Source: Pseudomonadota bacterium
GTDB lineage: Bacteria > Pseudomonadota > Gammaproteobacteria > Steroidobacterales > Steroidobacteraceae
Assembly: GCA_018241445.1 (NCBI GenBank)
Contig: JAFEDT010000011.1
Span: 186,001 to 250,000 of the forward strand
DNA: 64,000 bases
Reading direction: 5' to 3'
Below, in pieces: positions 1 through 8,818 of this stretch. The stretch's first letter is position 1. Every line of letters starts with the position of its first letter. Position numbers and translations under genes: made by a program. A model generated the notes under the pieces. That model did not search any database. It saw only the letters and a program-made list of their open reading frames with translations, and had not been told where the DNA came from.

Positions 1-42
1 TGCGGGCGAGGCTGATCGAGATGAAGTTCCCCGGATCAGGCT

Positions 43-77
43 CTGTACAGGGATGATCAGGATCTGGACAGTTCCAG
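43..77 (+). promoter_or_regulatory. Candidate activator-binding palindromes upstream of sigma-54 promoter
   Basis: CTGTACAG at 43-50 is a perfect palindrome, and CTGGACAGTTCCAG at 64-77 has CTGGA/TCCAG arms. Both are retained in the other leader copy (12751-12758 and 12724-12737). They lie about 100 to 135 bases upstream of the -24 element, a usual distance for bacterial enhancer-binding proteins that activate sigma-54 polymerase. Binding is inferred; the activator is not in this window. Confidence 0.45.
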
Positions 78-178
78 TGCTGCCGTAGCCGGTCTGCGGG
101 CACGAAGCTCACCGCTGCCGGAATCAACTCCTTGTCGCTCAACGGAAATCACACTCTGCGGCAGTGAACGCGTTGCGC

Positions 179-193
179 GGCACGAAACTTGCT
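179..193 (+). promoter_or_regulatory. Sigma-54 (-24/-12) promoter
   Basis: GGCACGAAACTTGCT fits the RpoN consensus closely, with GG at 179-180 and GC at 191-192 separated by exactly ten bases. The same 15 bases occur on the minus strand at 12610-12624 in the partner leader while neighbouring bases have diverged, which argues for selection. Predicted transcription start is about 204, leaving a leader of roughly 200 bases before the ATG at 406. Confidence 0.75.
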
Positions 194-203
194 GTATGAC
201 CCG

Positions 204-405
204 TGTAGAAAACCCGCCCGGATTCCTGCGCGCACTGGTCCCCCCGATTTCGTGCCAGTGGTGACAGGAGGCGACCCCGACCCTCCTTGGGGTGCGCTGA
301 CGGGTGGTGCGGAACGCGGTCCCTGACGGGCTGGCCGTCAGGGGCTTTGCGTCATCGGCCGCCGGTGGCAGTTGCGGGCAGCCCAAGAACAACAAGTACA
401 CAGAC
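204..405 (+). other. Conserved structured 5' leader RNA, copy 1
   Basis: The predicted transcript between the sigma-54 start and the ATG can fold into two conserved hairpins: CACTGG/CCAGTG (233-238 with 255-260) and CCCTGACGG/CCGTCAGGG (321-329 with 335-343, five-base loop). Blocks around them, such as CCTCCTTGGGG and CAGGGGCTTTGC, are also kept in copy 2. No Shine-Dalgarno sequence is obvious before the ATG at 406, so the fold may affect translation. It matches no riboswitch class I recognise. Confidence 0.45.
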
Positions 406-1125
406 ATGACTCGCGTATCAGGGCTTATTGGGGGACATACCGTTGCTTTGGCACTGGCCAGTGCGGCCGTGTTCTACGTGCTCGATGGGCTCGCTGCCTC
501 CCCCGCGCTGGCGCTGACCGTGAGCGGCGCGACCGTCATCGCACTCACACCAGTTTTCTGGCGCCCGGGCACGGCGCTGGTTCAGCTCGCAACCTGGTGC
601 CTGGTGGTGACCGTGTTGGCTCTGGGATTGGCGCTGATCGCGGCCCCGGTCTCAGCGGCTGCGGTGGCGCGCACCGGCCTGGTGGTGTTGCTCGTGGCCG
701 CGATCGTGCAGGCGCCCTTGTGGCTGCTCGCCGTAAAGGCGGCCCGCGTCACTGCCGCGTCCTGCCGTGCTGGCGGCCAGGAAGCGGCCATCGGCCCTGG
801 ACGCATCCTGCTGATGACGGTGCTTCTGACGCTCGCAGCGGCACCCGTGTGGCTCGGGCCCACGGCGGCGGTCCTGGGCGAAGGATCCGCGGCGGGCGCG
901 GTGGCTCTGGCGGTATCGCCGCTGGTGCAACTCGCGGTCGCCGCCGACGCCGACCTGCTGAGGACTCCATGGTTCTACAGTCATTCGCTACTGGGTTCCG
1001 TGCGGTTCAGTTATCCGGATTACGCATACGTTGTTCTTGGCGATGCGGCCGTCGCCGTGGCAGTGTGGCTGGGTGTGTTGCGGATCGCGACTGTCGGCCA
1101 TTCGCGCGCGCGAACCTTTGTGTGA
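406..1125 (+). CDS. Multi-pass membrane protein, first gene of MoxR/VWA operon
   Basis: The 239-residue product is dominated by hydrophobic Ala/Leu/Val stretches, giving about five to six probable transmembrane segments from residue 10 to the C-terminal region, so it should sit in the inner membrane. No family motif was recognised. The frame stays open upstream to 304, but those codons lie in the conserved leader, so ATG 406 is preferred; it has no clear ribosome binding site. It is followed 28 bases later by the alpha/alpha-toroid gene and is probably co-transcribed with the MoxR-type genes. Its role may be to anchor or partner those components; this is inference from position only. Confidence 0.6.
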   Translation: MTRVSGLIGGHTVALALASAAVFYVLDGLAASPALALTVSGATVIALTPVFWRPGTALVQLATWCLVVTVLALGLALIAAPVSAAAVARTGLVVLLVAAIVQAPLWLLAVKAARVTAASCRAGGQEAAIGPGRILLMTVLLTLAAAPVWLGPTAAVLGEGSAAGAVALAVSPLVQLAVAADADLLRTPWFYSHSLLGSVRFSYPDYAYVVLGDAAVAVAVWLGVLRIATVGHSRARTFV

Positions 1126-1153
1126 CAAGCGTCCAACCTGGGGAGGATGAGTC

Positions 1154-2242
1154 TTGAGCCTACGATTACTCAGCATTCTGACAAGCACCTGCCTGCTCGC
1201 CCTTGGCGTTTCGCAGTCGCGGGCTCAGGCCACGATGAGCCCGCAACTGCGGGGCGACACCGGGAAAGCCATCGAGCACGGCCTTGCATTCCTGCGCACC
1301 CGCCAGGCGGCGAACGGCTCCTGGTCAAAATCGGTGGGCGTGACGGCACTCGACGTGCGTGGATTCCTGGAGAGCCCGAACGGACCGGCAAAGCAGGACG
1401 GCCCGCTGGTTGCGCGCTCCATTGCCTTCATCCTCGGCAAGCGTCATCCCGACGGTTCGATCAGCGAAGCGCACGTCAACAGCGGTTACAACACCTCCAC
1501 CTCGCTGCTGGCACTCGCAGCGACGCGGGATCCGAAGTATCGCCCGGTCATCGAGGCCGGGCAGGCTTACCTGAAGCACATCCAGATCGGCGAGTCCGAG
1601 GGCTACGGGCCAGATAAACCGTGGTATGGCGGCATCGGCTACAGCGACGACGACCGGCCGGACATGTCGAATCAGTACCTGGCCCTGCAGGCGCTCAAGG
1701 CTACGGCGCTCGATCCAAAGGATCCCGTGTGGCAAAGAGCGCTGAAATTCGTCAACCGCTCGCAGAATCGCAGCGAGAGCAACGATCAGAAGTGGGCCGG
1801 CAACGACGGCGGATTCATCTACATGCCCGGCATGAATACCGCGCCGTTCAAGGGCACCGAGTCCTACGGCACCATGACATCGGCGGGACTGGTCAGCCTG
1901 CTGTACGCCGGGGTCGACCGTAAGGACCCGCGCGTCCAGGACGCATTCAAGTGGATTCGCAACCACTACACGCTGGATGTCGTGCCCGGCACCGAACGTA
2001 AGGACGGTATCTACTACTTCTACTATGCGTTCGCCTATTGCATGGGCGCCTATGGCGATGCAACGGTCACCGACGGCAAGGGACGGCCGCATAACTGGCG
2101 TGAGGATCTGGCGCGCAAGCTGCTGGCCTTGCAGCGCCCGGACGGCTCCTGGATCAACACCGACTCCTCGATGTGGTGGCAGGACAACCCGGACCTGGTG
2201 ACGGCCTTCAGCGTCAACGCGCTCAACCAGACCCTGAAGTGA
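1154..2242 (+). CDS. Exported alpha/alpha-toroid protein, prenyltransferase/squalene-cyclase repeat family
   Basis: The 362-residue protein has an N-terminal signal peptide ending near SRAQA (about residue 25). Repeated segments such as GLAFLRTRQAANGSW, PDGSISEAH and LALQRPDGSW carry the QxxDGSW-like signature of terpene-cyclase/prenyltransferase toroid repeats. The DxDD catalytic motif of squalene-hopene cyclases is not evident, so enzymatic cyclisation is doubtful; periplasmic binding or scaffold roles are alternatives. The start is TTG 1154, eight bases after GGGAGG at 1141-1146; the ATG at 1147 is in another frame. Its stop overlaps the next start (GTGA), showing translational coupling with the MoxR/VWA operon. 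Confidence 0.7.
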   Translation: MSLRLLSILTSTCLLALGVSQSRAQATMSPQLRGDTGKAIEHGLAFLRTRQAANGSWSKSVGVTALDVRGFLESPNGPAKQDGPLVARSIAFILGKRHPDGSISEAHVNSGYNTSTSLLALAATRDPKYRPVIEAGQAYLKHIQIGESEGYGPDKPWYGGIGYSDDDRPDMSNQYLALQALKATALDPKDPVWQRALKFVNRSQNRSESNDQKWAGNDGGFIYMPGMNTAPFKGTESYGTMTSAGLVSLLYAGVDRKDPRVQDAFKWIRNHYTLDVVPGTERKDGIYYFYYAFAYCMGAYGDATVTDGKGRPHNWREDLARKLLALQRPDGSWINTDSSMWWQDNPDLVTAFSVNALNQTLK

Positions 2243-3792
2243 TCCAGGGCGTGTACGCGAGCCCGGTCACCGCAGTGCTGGCGGCGCTGCTGATCGCAGT
2301 GGCTGCCCCGGGCGCACCGGCAGCCGCGGCGGGGCCCGCGCCACTTGAACTGTCGGCGGCCTGGGGCGGCGTCAGCCGCCCCGGCCGCATGACGGAGCTG
2401 CGGGTGAGACTGTCGTCACCGGCGGCCGGAACCGTGCTATTGCGAATCGCATCCGCCGGTGCAGTGATCGAGAGCGCGCTCGCGGTGCGCCGCGCTGAGT
2501 GGCAGGAAGTCACGGTTCCCGTGCCGGCCTCCGAGACCGTGGCAGTGCGGGCGCAATTTCCCGACGGAACTTCCGCCGCCGGCAGTCTGCCGCTGCGTCT
2601 GGCCGAAGAGCCGTTGCTGGCGGTCGCTGCGACCTCGCTCCGGCCTGCCGCGGTGTCGGGCGCCGCAACCGGCCGGACCGCACGGGTCGAAGTGAATGCG
2701 GGCGAACTGCCGAGGCAGCACCAGGCGTACCAGGCCGTCGATGCAGTCCTGGTTGATGCGGGTGCGCTGGCGCAACTCGATACCGGTCAACTGCAGGGGC
2801 TGGTTGATTACCTGGGACGTTGCGGCGCGTTGGTCGCCATCGCGTTGCCGCAAGCCGCGAGCGACCTGCTGCGCAAGGAGGCGGGCTGCGGCGGACGTAC
2901 GCTGATGCTGCTGGCAGATGACGCATCAACGGATGCGGCCGTGCTGTCGGTGCTCGCTGCGGCGCCCGCCGAGCCCGTGGGCAGGGCGCTGCTGCGACCC
3001 TTGTTGCCGCAGGCTGCCGGACCGTGGCCGCTGGTGGTCGCCGCGGTTCTCGCGTATTTCGCGTTGGCTGCCGTGCTGCTCGCGTTCGCGGGTCGCCCGG
3101 CCGTACTGGTGACTTGTGCCTCGCTCGCGACCCTGGCCGTCCTGGTGGGCCCGCATGTGGTCCAGCCGAAGCCACGACTGTCAATCTGGGCGGAATCCGA
3201 ATCGCAGGATCATCGCGGACGCTACAGCGCACTCGCCGAGACCACCGGTGCCGGACGAGGAACGCGCACGCAGGTGCTGCCGGAACTGCTGCAGGGGGCC
3301 GGGCCTTGTGCCGTGGCCGATGCCGATTCCGATGATGCGACGGGCAGCGCGGATTCCACACCGCCGCCGCACTGGCGCTGGGATCCGGCGCACTCCCGGT
3401 TCCTCACCGTGACCTTCGAACAAAGACTGTTCGCCACGGCCGCCGTCTGCTGGCACGGCGGATTTCCGCTCACGCGGTCTGCATCGACGCGGCGGCTGGG
3501 TTCCGGCGGGATTCTCGTGACCAATCGCGGCGCGGGTATCTGGCCGGCCGGGGTTGCCGTGCAGGACGGCAGGCGCTACGTCCTGCCTGTGGTTCCCCCG
3601 GGCACAGCCCGGGTGCTGTCAGCCTCCGCGCAGGTCCCCGAGTCGCCGGCGACGGATCTGGCAGCCATGAGCGGCGATGGTGACAGCGCTGTTCTGTTGT
3701 GGCCGCTCGAACTGTCAGCGCGGGGTGTGGAACACCTGCCGGCACGCGCCTTTCTGGCCCTGCGCGCCGCCCATGACATGGGAGGCAGTTGA
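2239..3792 (+). CDS. Signal-peptide membrane protein of MoxR/VWA operon
   Basis: Start GTG 2239 overlaps the preceding stop (GTGA) and gives 517 residues with an Ala-rich signal peptide (about residues 1-31). A periplasmic beta-rich part follows. Two adjacent hydrophobic helices lie near residues 258-305 (beginning WPLVVAAVLAYFALAAV), and a second soluble part follows them. This resembles membrane-anchored proteins that accompany MoxR/DUF58/VWA genes in other bacteria, but I could not name a family. The small overlaps with both neighbours indicate co-expression. Function is unknown; an envelope assembly or sensing role would fit the context. Confidence 0.6.
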   Translation: MIQGVYASPVTAVLAALLIAVAAPGAPAAAAGPAPLELSAAWGGVSRPGRMTELRVRLSSPAAGTVLLRIASAGAVIESALAVRRAEWQEVTVPVPASETVAVRAQFPDGTSAAGSLPLRLAEEPLLAVAATSLRPAAVSGAATGRTARVEVNAGELPRQHQAYQAVDAVLVDAGALAQLDTGQLQGLVDYLGRCGALVAIALPQAASDLLRKEAGCGGRTLMLLADDASTDAAVLSVLAAAPAEPVGRALLRPLLPQAAGPWPLVVAAVLAYFALAAVLLAFAGRPAVLVTCASLATLAVLVGPHVVQPKPRLSIWAESESQDHRGRYSALAETTGAGRGTRTQVLPELLQGAGPCAVADADSDDATGSADSTPPPHWRWDPAHSRFLTVTFEQRLFATAAVCWHGGFPLTRSASTRRLGSGGILVTNRGAGIWPAGVAVQDGRRYVLPVVPPGTARVLSASAQVPESPATDLAAMSGDGDSAVLLWPLELSARGVEHLPARAFLALRAAHDMGGS

Positions 3793-4256
3793 TGTTTGCC
3801 GCCGCAAGCCTGGCGGGCTGGGTCGCTGCGGCCGCGGTGGCGATATGGTGGCTGGGAGAGGTTGCACTGGCGCGCGGCAGCGGTTCGTCAACGGCTCTGT
3901 CGACGAGCGCGCTGCAGGCACTTGTCATGGTGCAGCTGTTTTCGATCGTGACCTTCGGGCCGTGGCTCGGGGCAACCACGGGACCCCGCAGCGCGCGCCT
4001 GACACTGCTGTGCTCGCTTGCGCTGCCCTGGCCCCTGGTGGCCCTGGTCTGGTCGGCGACACCGCTGCCGGGGTGGACCATGGTTCAGATCGAGGCGGCC
4101 CTCGCGGTACTTGCGCTCCTGTTGCCGTGGGCTGGCGCAGCGGTGAGGATGCGGGCGCCCCAGCCTGTTGCGGCTACCCTGGTGTCGCTGGCGTCGGTCA
4201 TCGCGGTGTGCGCGCTGTGGAGCGTGCGCGACGTGTTGTTGGAGCGGCTGTCGTGA
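3792..4256 (+). CDS. Small multi-pass membrane protein
   Basis: This 154-residue protein has about four hydrophobic segments (roughly residues 3-23, 43-62, 72-92 and 98-118, with a further one near the C-terminus). It has no recognisable domain. ATG 3792 overlaps the previous TGA by one base and is preferred over the in-frame TTG at 3789. Its stop overlaps the next ATG in ATGA-like fashion. Tight packing between two other membrane proteins of the cluster suggests a subunit of one inner-membrane assembly; that is inference. Confidence 0.55.
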   Translation: MFAAASLAGWVAAAAVAIWWLGEVALARGSGSSTALSTSALQALVMVQLFSIVTFGPWLGATTGPRSARLTLLCSLALPWPLVALVWSATPLPGWTMVQIEAALAVLALLLPWAGAAVRMRAPQPVAATLVSLASVIAVCALWSVRDVLLERLS

Positions 4257-5329
4257 TGGCCGCCGCTCCGGCAGTCGTCAGCCCCGCGGTGGCCGATCTG
4301 CTGCACCTGAGTGCGCGACGTCTCGGGTATCAGCAGCTGGTACGGGCGATCGGTGTCTGGGGTTGGATCACGGCCGCCGCCGGCAGCGCGCAGGCCGCGC
4401 TCTACACCTTCTACCGTCCTGTCGCGCCCGCATACTTCGTGGTGCTGAGCGTCCTCGCGCTGGCGGGGCTGTGCGGCTACCGCCTGGCGAACCGGTCCTC
4501 GCGGCTGGCGGCGGCCCGGTTCGCCGATGAGCGCCTGGGAGGAGGCTGCGCCTACCGCACGGTGCTGGAGATCGCAACGGCAGGCAACTCGCAGCAAGCC
4601 GCCGTGGCGCGGCTCATGCAATGGCTGCGGGGCCACGAGCCGACGGCGCGTCACAACCTGCAGGCCCTGCCTCGAGTACGCTGGCCAGGCGCTGCGCTGG
4701 CGAGCGCGCTGGTCTCGATGGCGCTCAGTCTGACACTGGTCCACATACCGGGTATTGCCGCGTACAGGTCCGACCCGGCCGGGTCTTCGCCCGCCGAAAG
4801 CTTTGCGGCAGATTCCGGCGGCGGCATCCGTGAACCCACGGCTTCGGCTTCCCGGTCGCCGTCGTCCGTACCCCCGCTGCGCGTCGGCGGCAGGCAGCCG
4901 GCAACGAGTGGCGCAACCGCCGCCGCGGCCGCCCTGGCGCCGGGAGCGCCAGAAGATCCGGAACACACAGGTGTGAATATGTCACGCGACAACGTCGCGG
5001 ATGCCGCGGATCGCCCGGGTGGCCCGGGACTTCTCGCGGGCGCGGCGCACGATGCGGAGCTGGCGGCCCGCCTTGCACAGACCATCCGGTTCGCTGCAAT
5101 CGAGCGCTACCAGCGCGAGCGCCCGGGCGGGGAGATGAGTGGCCAGCACGCCGGCGCGGCGTTCGAACCCGACTCCGGGTCGGGCCCAGCGGCGGGCCCG
5201 GATGACCGGCGAGGCGTTGTCGACAGCGGGCGCGCCGCGGTCCGGCCGTCACAAGCGCTCGAGTGGGCGCCACCCCGGCCCACGGCGCGCGTACTGGTGA
5301 GTCGCTATCTGGGCGAGCGCGACCGATGA
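4256..5329 (+). CDS. Membrane protein with long disordered Ala/Pro/Ser-rich tail
   Basis: The 357-residue product starts at ATG 4256, overlapping the preceding stop. Hydrophobic segments lie near residues 29-47, 58-78 and 143-163. The region from about 170 to 340 is low in hydrophobic residues and rich in Ala, Gly, Pro and Ser, so probably disordered and periplasmic. The protein ends in the basic segment RVLVSRYLGERDR. No conserved family was recognised. Its TGA overlaps the moxR start (ATGA), so it is coupled to the ATPase gene. The open frame upstream to 3677 is a shadow of the two previous genes. Confidence 0.5.
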   Translation: MAAAPAVVSPAVADLLHLSARRLGYQQLVRAIGVWGWITAAAGSAQAALYTFYRPVAPAYFVVLSVLALAGLCGYRLANRSSRLAAARFADERLGGGCAYRTVLEIATAGNSQQAAVARLMQWLRGHEPTARHNLQALPRVRWPGAALASALVSMALSLTLVHIPGIAAYRSDPAGSSPAESFAADSGGGIREPTASASRSPSSVPPLRVGGRQPATSGATAAAAALAPGAPEDPEHTGVNMSRDNVADAADRPGGPGLLAGAAHDAELAARLAQTIRFAAIERYQRERPGGEMSGQHAGAAFEPDSGSGPAAGPDDRRGVVDSGRAAVRPSQALEWAPPRPTARVLVSRYLGERDR

Positions 5330-6321
5330 GTTCCCTTCCCCAGTCGCACAATGCATTCGAACAGGGCCAGCAGCGGTTGCGCTCGCTGTGCGAGGCGCTC
5401 AGCGGCGTGATCGTGGGGCAGCAGGCGACGATCGAGGCGCTGGTGATCGCGTTCTTTGCCGGCGGGCACGTGCTGCTTGAGGGTCTGCCGGGGCTCGGCA
5501 AGACTCATCTCGTCAAGGCGCTCGGGAGTCTGCTGGGACTGACTACCGGGCGTATCCAGTGCACGCCCGACCTGATGCCCGCCGACATCACCGGCAGCGA
5601 GGTGGTGGGCCGGACGGGCAGCGAGGGCCTGGTATTCAGAAAGGGGCCGGTGTTCACGCAGCTGCTGCTGGTCGATGAGATAAATCGCGCGACCCCGCGC
5701 ACCCAGGCTGCGCTGCTCGAGGCGATGCAGGAGCGTCAGGTCACCTGCTTCGGTACGTCGCACGCCCTGCCGGCGCCGTTCACGGTGATAGCCACGCAGA
5801 ATCCCATCGAACTGGAAGGCACCTTTCCGCTTCCCGAAGCACAACTCGACCGCTTCCTGTTCAAGCTGCAGGTGGGCTATCCCGATGCGGGCGCGCTGCA
5901 GGCGTTGCTGGCCATCTCGCTCGATGCCGAGCCGGCCCTGACGTTGCAATGCATGTTCACGGCGGCCGAGGTGGACGAGGTGATGGCGTTGTGCAGAAGC
6001 GTGCTGATTGCGACCGATTGCAAACGCGCGGCAGTGGACCTGGTACTGGCGACCCAGCCGGGCGCCGCCGCAGCCAGCGAACTGGCGCGCCGCCACCTGC
6101 GCTACGGCGCAAGTCCGCGCGCGTTGCAGGCGCTGATCAGGGCCGCGCGTGTGCGGGCCGTTCTGGCGGGGCGGGCGCACGTCGACATGGACGATCTGGC
6201 CGAGGTGGCGCTGCCGGTGCTGCGGCATCGCGTGCTGTTGAAAGTGGAGAGCGAACTGGACGGCATCACCGCGGACGACCTGTTGCGCGATCTCGTGGCG
6301 CAATGGCGCAGCCGCGCCTGA
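5326..6321 (+). CDS. MoxR-family AAA+ ATPase
   Basis: This 331-residue cytoplasmic ATPase has Walker A GLPGLGKT (residues 53-60), Walker B LLLVDEIN (113-120) and the MoxR-typical RATPRTQAALLEAMQE after it; further on, ATQNPIELEGTFPLPEAQLDRF is the sensor 1/arginine region. MoxR ATPases act as chaperone-like factors that activate VWA-domain partners, which here are encoded directly downstream. ATG 5326 overlaps the previous stop. The length is normal for the family. The substrate is unknown; the cluster suggests it remodels an envelope complex. Confidence 0.92.
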   Translation: MSSLPQSHNAFEQGQQRLRSLCEALSGVIVGQQATIEALVIAFFAGGHVLLEGLPGLGKTHLVKALGSLLGLTTGRIQCTPDLMPADITGSEVVGRTGSEGLVFRKGPVFTQLLLVDEINRATPRTQAALLEAMQERQVTCFGTSHALPAPFTVIATQNPIELEGTFPLPEAQLDRFLFKLQVGYPDAGALQALLAISLDAEPALTLQCMFTAAEVDEVMALCRSVLIATDCKRAAVDLVLATQPGAAAASELARRHLRYGASPRALQALIRAARVRAVLAGRAHVDMDDLAEVALPVLRHRVLLKVESELDGITADDLLRDLVAQWRSRA

Positions 6322-7199
6322 ATGACACGCCATTTCCGCCGCAGGCGGAGTTGGCGGCCTTCGCGCGCGTAGCCGGACGCTGGCTCACCGTCGACACAGC
6401 GCTGGCCGGCGACTCGCGGGCATCCAGGCGCCAGCGGGGCAGCGGCCTGATGTTCCTCGAGCACCGCGACTACCAGCCCGGCGACGACATCCGCCGCATC
6501 GACTGGCCGCTGACCGCCAGGCTCGAGCGGCCGATCCTGCGTGAATTCCAGGCGGAGCGGCGCGCCGACTGGCTGTTGTGTGTCGATGCGAGCTCCTCGA
6601 TGGCCGTCGCGCACGGCGCCAAGTGGCGCTGCGCCGTGGGGCTGGCGGCCGCAATGAGCTATACGCTGCTCGAAGTCGGCCACCGTGTCGGGGTTGCCGT
6701 GTTCGCCGATACAGTCATGAGCGCCTGTCTGCCCGGCCGCGGGTCCGCGCAGTATTTGCGGATCTGCCGGGCGCTGGCGGCGCATCACCCGGGCGCGCGC
6801 GGCGCCGGTGCCCGGCTCGCCGGGTGCGCGCGGCAGCTTGCCGGGATTTCGACAGCCATGATTTTCAGCGACTTCCTCGTGGCCGATTTCATGGCCGGCG
6901 ACCTGCGGCGGGTGGCTGCGTCATGTGTCGAGACTCATGCCATCCAGGTCGGCGACCCGCGCGATTGGGATCTGCCGCGTACGCGGGCACTCGAACTCAT
7001 TGACGTCGAGAGTGGCGAACGGACGATCTGGACCCGGGACGCATCTGCGGCGCGACGTATCGAGGTTGCCGCCGCACAGCACACGCGCTCCCTGGCAAGG
7101 CTGTGCGCTGCGGCGGGGATCCTGTTCAGTACCGCGGATGTCTCCACGCCCTGGCAGCACAGCCTGCTGCGCCACCTGGGGCGCAGGTCACCGCGATGA
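6303..7199 (+). CDS. DUF58 domain protein (VWA-like MoxR partner)
   Basis: The 298-residue protein carries the DUF58 signature FLEHRDYQPGDDIRRIDW (residues 51-68) and a VWA-like metal site sequence DASSSM (95-100). DUF58 proteins nearly always accompany MoxR ATPases and probably act as their adaptor or client. ATG 6303 lies 19 bases inside the end of moxR, and its TGA overlaps the next ATG at 7196. No signal peptide or membrane span is evident, so it should be cytoplasmic or peripherally bound. Family assignment is firm; biochemical role is not established. Confidence 0.88.
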   Translation: MAQPRLNDTPFPPQAELAAFARVAGRWLTVDTALAGDSRASRRQRGSGLMFLEHRDYQPGDDIRRIDWPLTARLERPILREFQAERRADWLLCVDASSSMAVAHGAKWRCAVGLAAAMSYTLLEVGHRVGVAVFADTVMSACLPGRGSAQYLRICRALAAHHPGARGAGARLAGCARQLAGISTAMIFSDFLVADFMAGDLRRVAASCVETHAIQVGDPRDWDLPRTRALELIDVESGERTIWTRDASAARRIEVAAAQHTRSLARLCAAAGILFSTADVSTPWQHSLLRHLGRRSPR

Positions 7200-8815
7200 G
7201 CATCGCATTTCCGGCCGCACTTTCCCTGCTGGCGCTTGTGCCGCTGCTGTGGTGGCTGCATCGTGCCCGCAACCGCGCAGAGCCGCTCTATGTCGCGAGT
7301 GTTCTGTTCGCCGAGGCAAGCCGGACGTCGCCCGACACATCCACGCCGCAAATTCCGCGTCAGGCCGACTGGACGTGGCTGCGTCGTGCGTTGTTGGTCG
7401 TGGTGCTGTGCGCGGCGCTGGCCGGTGTGCGACGCACGCCGGGGGCACAACCGATCGTAGTCTGGGTGGACGGCTCGGCGAGCCTGCAGACTGCGGAGTC
7501 GGGCGCAAGCCGCCAGGTGCGTGCGCTGGCCCGATTGCAACAGGAGCTTGCCGCCCGCAGGGGGGCGGATATCACCGTGCGCTCCCTCGCCCAGCCCGGA
7601 TTTTCCATGCACGTCGACTCACACTTCGACGTGGCATCACTCGCTGCACGGTTGCCGCGTGGCCCGCCGGTGCTTCCGCAGGGCGCGAGTCTCGATCCGC
7701 GTGCCGGGCAGTGGGTCGTCACCGACGGGGCGAATCCGCGCCTGGCACGGTGGCTGGCGAGTGCACCCATCGACCGCGTCATTCGCGAGGGTACCGCGAC
7801 CGAAAACGCCGCCGTTGTGCTGCTGGCGCTGCGGCCCTCGCTGCGCAACCCCGCGCGTAGTGACGTTCTCGTCAGCGTCCACAATGCCGGACAGTCGATT
7901 GCGCACCGGCGCCTGGATTTTTCGGATGGCCCGTCCAGGAGCTGGAGCATGCTGACCCTGGGGCCGGGCGAAACCCGCAACGTTCACTTCCAGACCGGTA
8001 ATCCGCCGCTGACACTGACAGCCCGACTCTCTCCGGCCGACGCCTTGCCGGATGATGACGCGCTGACGCTCGGCGTGCCTCGATCCCTGCGGGCATCCGT
8101 TGCCGTCGATCCAGCCTGCGGCCATTCCCTGGGCGCCGCGGTACAGGCCAACCCCGCGGTTGTCGTCAGCGCAGCGGCCGGTGCAGAGCTGCTGGTTGAC
8201 TGCTCGGACCGCTGGCGCGAGAGCAGGCAGCCACGCCTGGTCGTGCGGCGCGCGTCCAACCCACAGCCGGTGCGGGAGTCCGCCTTTTGGGTTTCGCGGC
8301 TGCAGTTGCCCGAGATATCCCCGGCCGTGGGGCTGCGTGCCACGGGTGAAGCGCTCACGCCAGCTGCGGGGGACGAGGCCATCCTGACAGCCGGCGGGCG
8401 GCCGCTGGTCGCGTTGCGCACGCACCCGCGGCGGGTCGATACCCGTCTCGATCTGCTGGATCAGGATCTCGCGGCGCGCGCGGAGTACCCGCTGCTCATC
8501 AGCACGCTCCTGGATCTCACGGTCGGCGAGGAGTTGCTCGGGCGGGTGGCGGCCCGCTCGCGTGCAGTGGAAGAGACGGTCATTGCGCCGGCGTTGCCTG
8601 TCGCCCGTGAATCGCAGGCGCGTAACTCTCCCCGGCAGCCGGCCCGAGGCGGCGCGCATGGCCTGCCCGCCCGGACTTCGGGGGTCGAAGCGTCGACCGG
8701 CGTCCGCGACCTGACGCCAGCATGGCTCGCCCTCGCACTGCCGGTATTGCTGTGGGAGACGCTGGCAGCGGCCGGGGCGCTGTGGCGCAGCCGGCGCTAC
8801 TACGCCGTGCGCTGA
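7196..8815 (+). CDS. BatA-type aerotolerance N-terminal domain membrane protein
   Basis: The 539-residue protein begins with the BatA-like pattern of a first helix (about residues 3-21, FPAALSLLALVPLLWWLHR), a short loop and a second helix (about 61-80). A degenerate VWA-like segment (IVVWVDGSASL) follows. A long periplasmic region and one C-terminal helix (LALALPVLLWETLAAAGAL) complete it. BatA-type proteins are membrane-anchored partners of MoxR/DUF58. ATG 7196 overlaps the DUF58 stop; the next gene begins three bases after its stop. Confidence 0.8.
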   Translation: MSIAFPAALSLLALVPLLWWLHRARNRAEPLYVASVLFAEASRTSPDTSTPQIPRQADWTWLRRALLVVVLCAALAGVRRTPGAQPIVVWVDGSASLQTAESGASRQVRALARLQQELAARRGADITVRSLAQPGFSMHVDSHFDVASLAARLPRGPPVLPQGASLDPRAGQWVVTDGANPRLARWLASAPIDRVIREGTATENAAVVLLALRPSLRNPARSDVLVSVHNAGQSIAHRRLDFSDGPSRSWSMLTLGPGETRNVHFQTGNPPLTLTARLSPADALPDDDALTLGVPRSLRASVAVDPACGHSLGAAVQANPAVVVSAAAGAELLVDCSDRWRESRQPRLVVRRASNPQPVRESAFWVSRLQLPEISPAVGLRATGEALTPAAGDEAILTAGGRPLVALRTHPRRVDTRLDLLDQDLAARAEYPLLISTLLDLTVGEELLGRVAARSRAVEETVIAPALPVARESQARNSPRQPARGGAHGLPARTSGVEASTGVRDLTPAWLALALPVLLWETLAAAGALWRSRRYYAVR

Positions 8816-8818
8816 CCG

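Larger units (their letters stand above)
1..405 (+). repeat. Leader repeat, copy 1 (inverted partner at 12385-12795)
   Basis: This gene-free stretch matches the reverse complement of 12385-12795 over almost its whole length, with many blocks identical. Shared blocks include the CTGTACAG palindrome, the inverted repeat CTGGACAGTTCCAG, a sigma-54 type promoter, and two hairpins before the start codon. Each copy lies directly upstream of a gene and points into the 12-kb cluster, so it looks like a duplicated promoter plus 5' untranslated region rather than transposon ends. The repeat may continue left of the window. Similarity was judged by eye. Confidence 0.8.

Noticed and set aside
340..360. 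GACGCAAAGCC on the minus strand, like part of a c-di-GMP-I riboswitch
   Set aside because: It faces away from the downstream gene, the partner helix and tetraloop are missing, and copy 2 has GACGGCAAAGCC, which breaks the motif.
57..407. Minus-strand open frame of 116 codons and its counterpart at 12327-12677
   Set aside because: Both run antisense through the leader repeat; their similarity follows from the DNA repeat and they show no domain or ribosome binding site.
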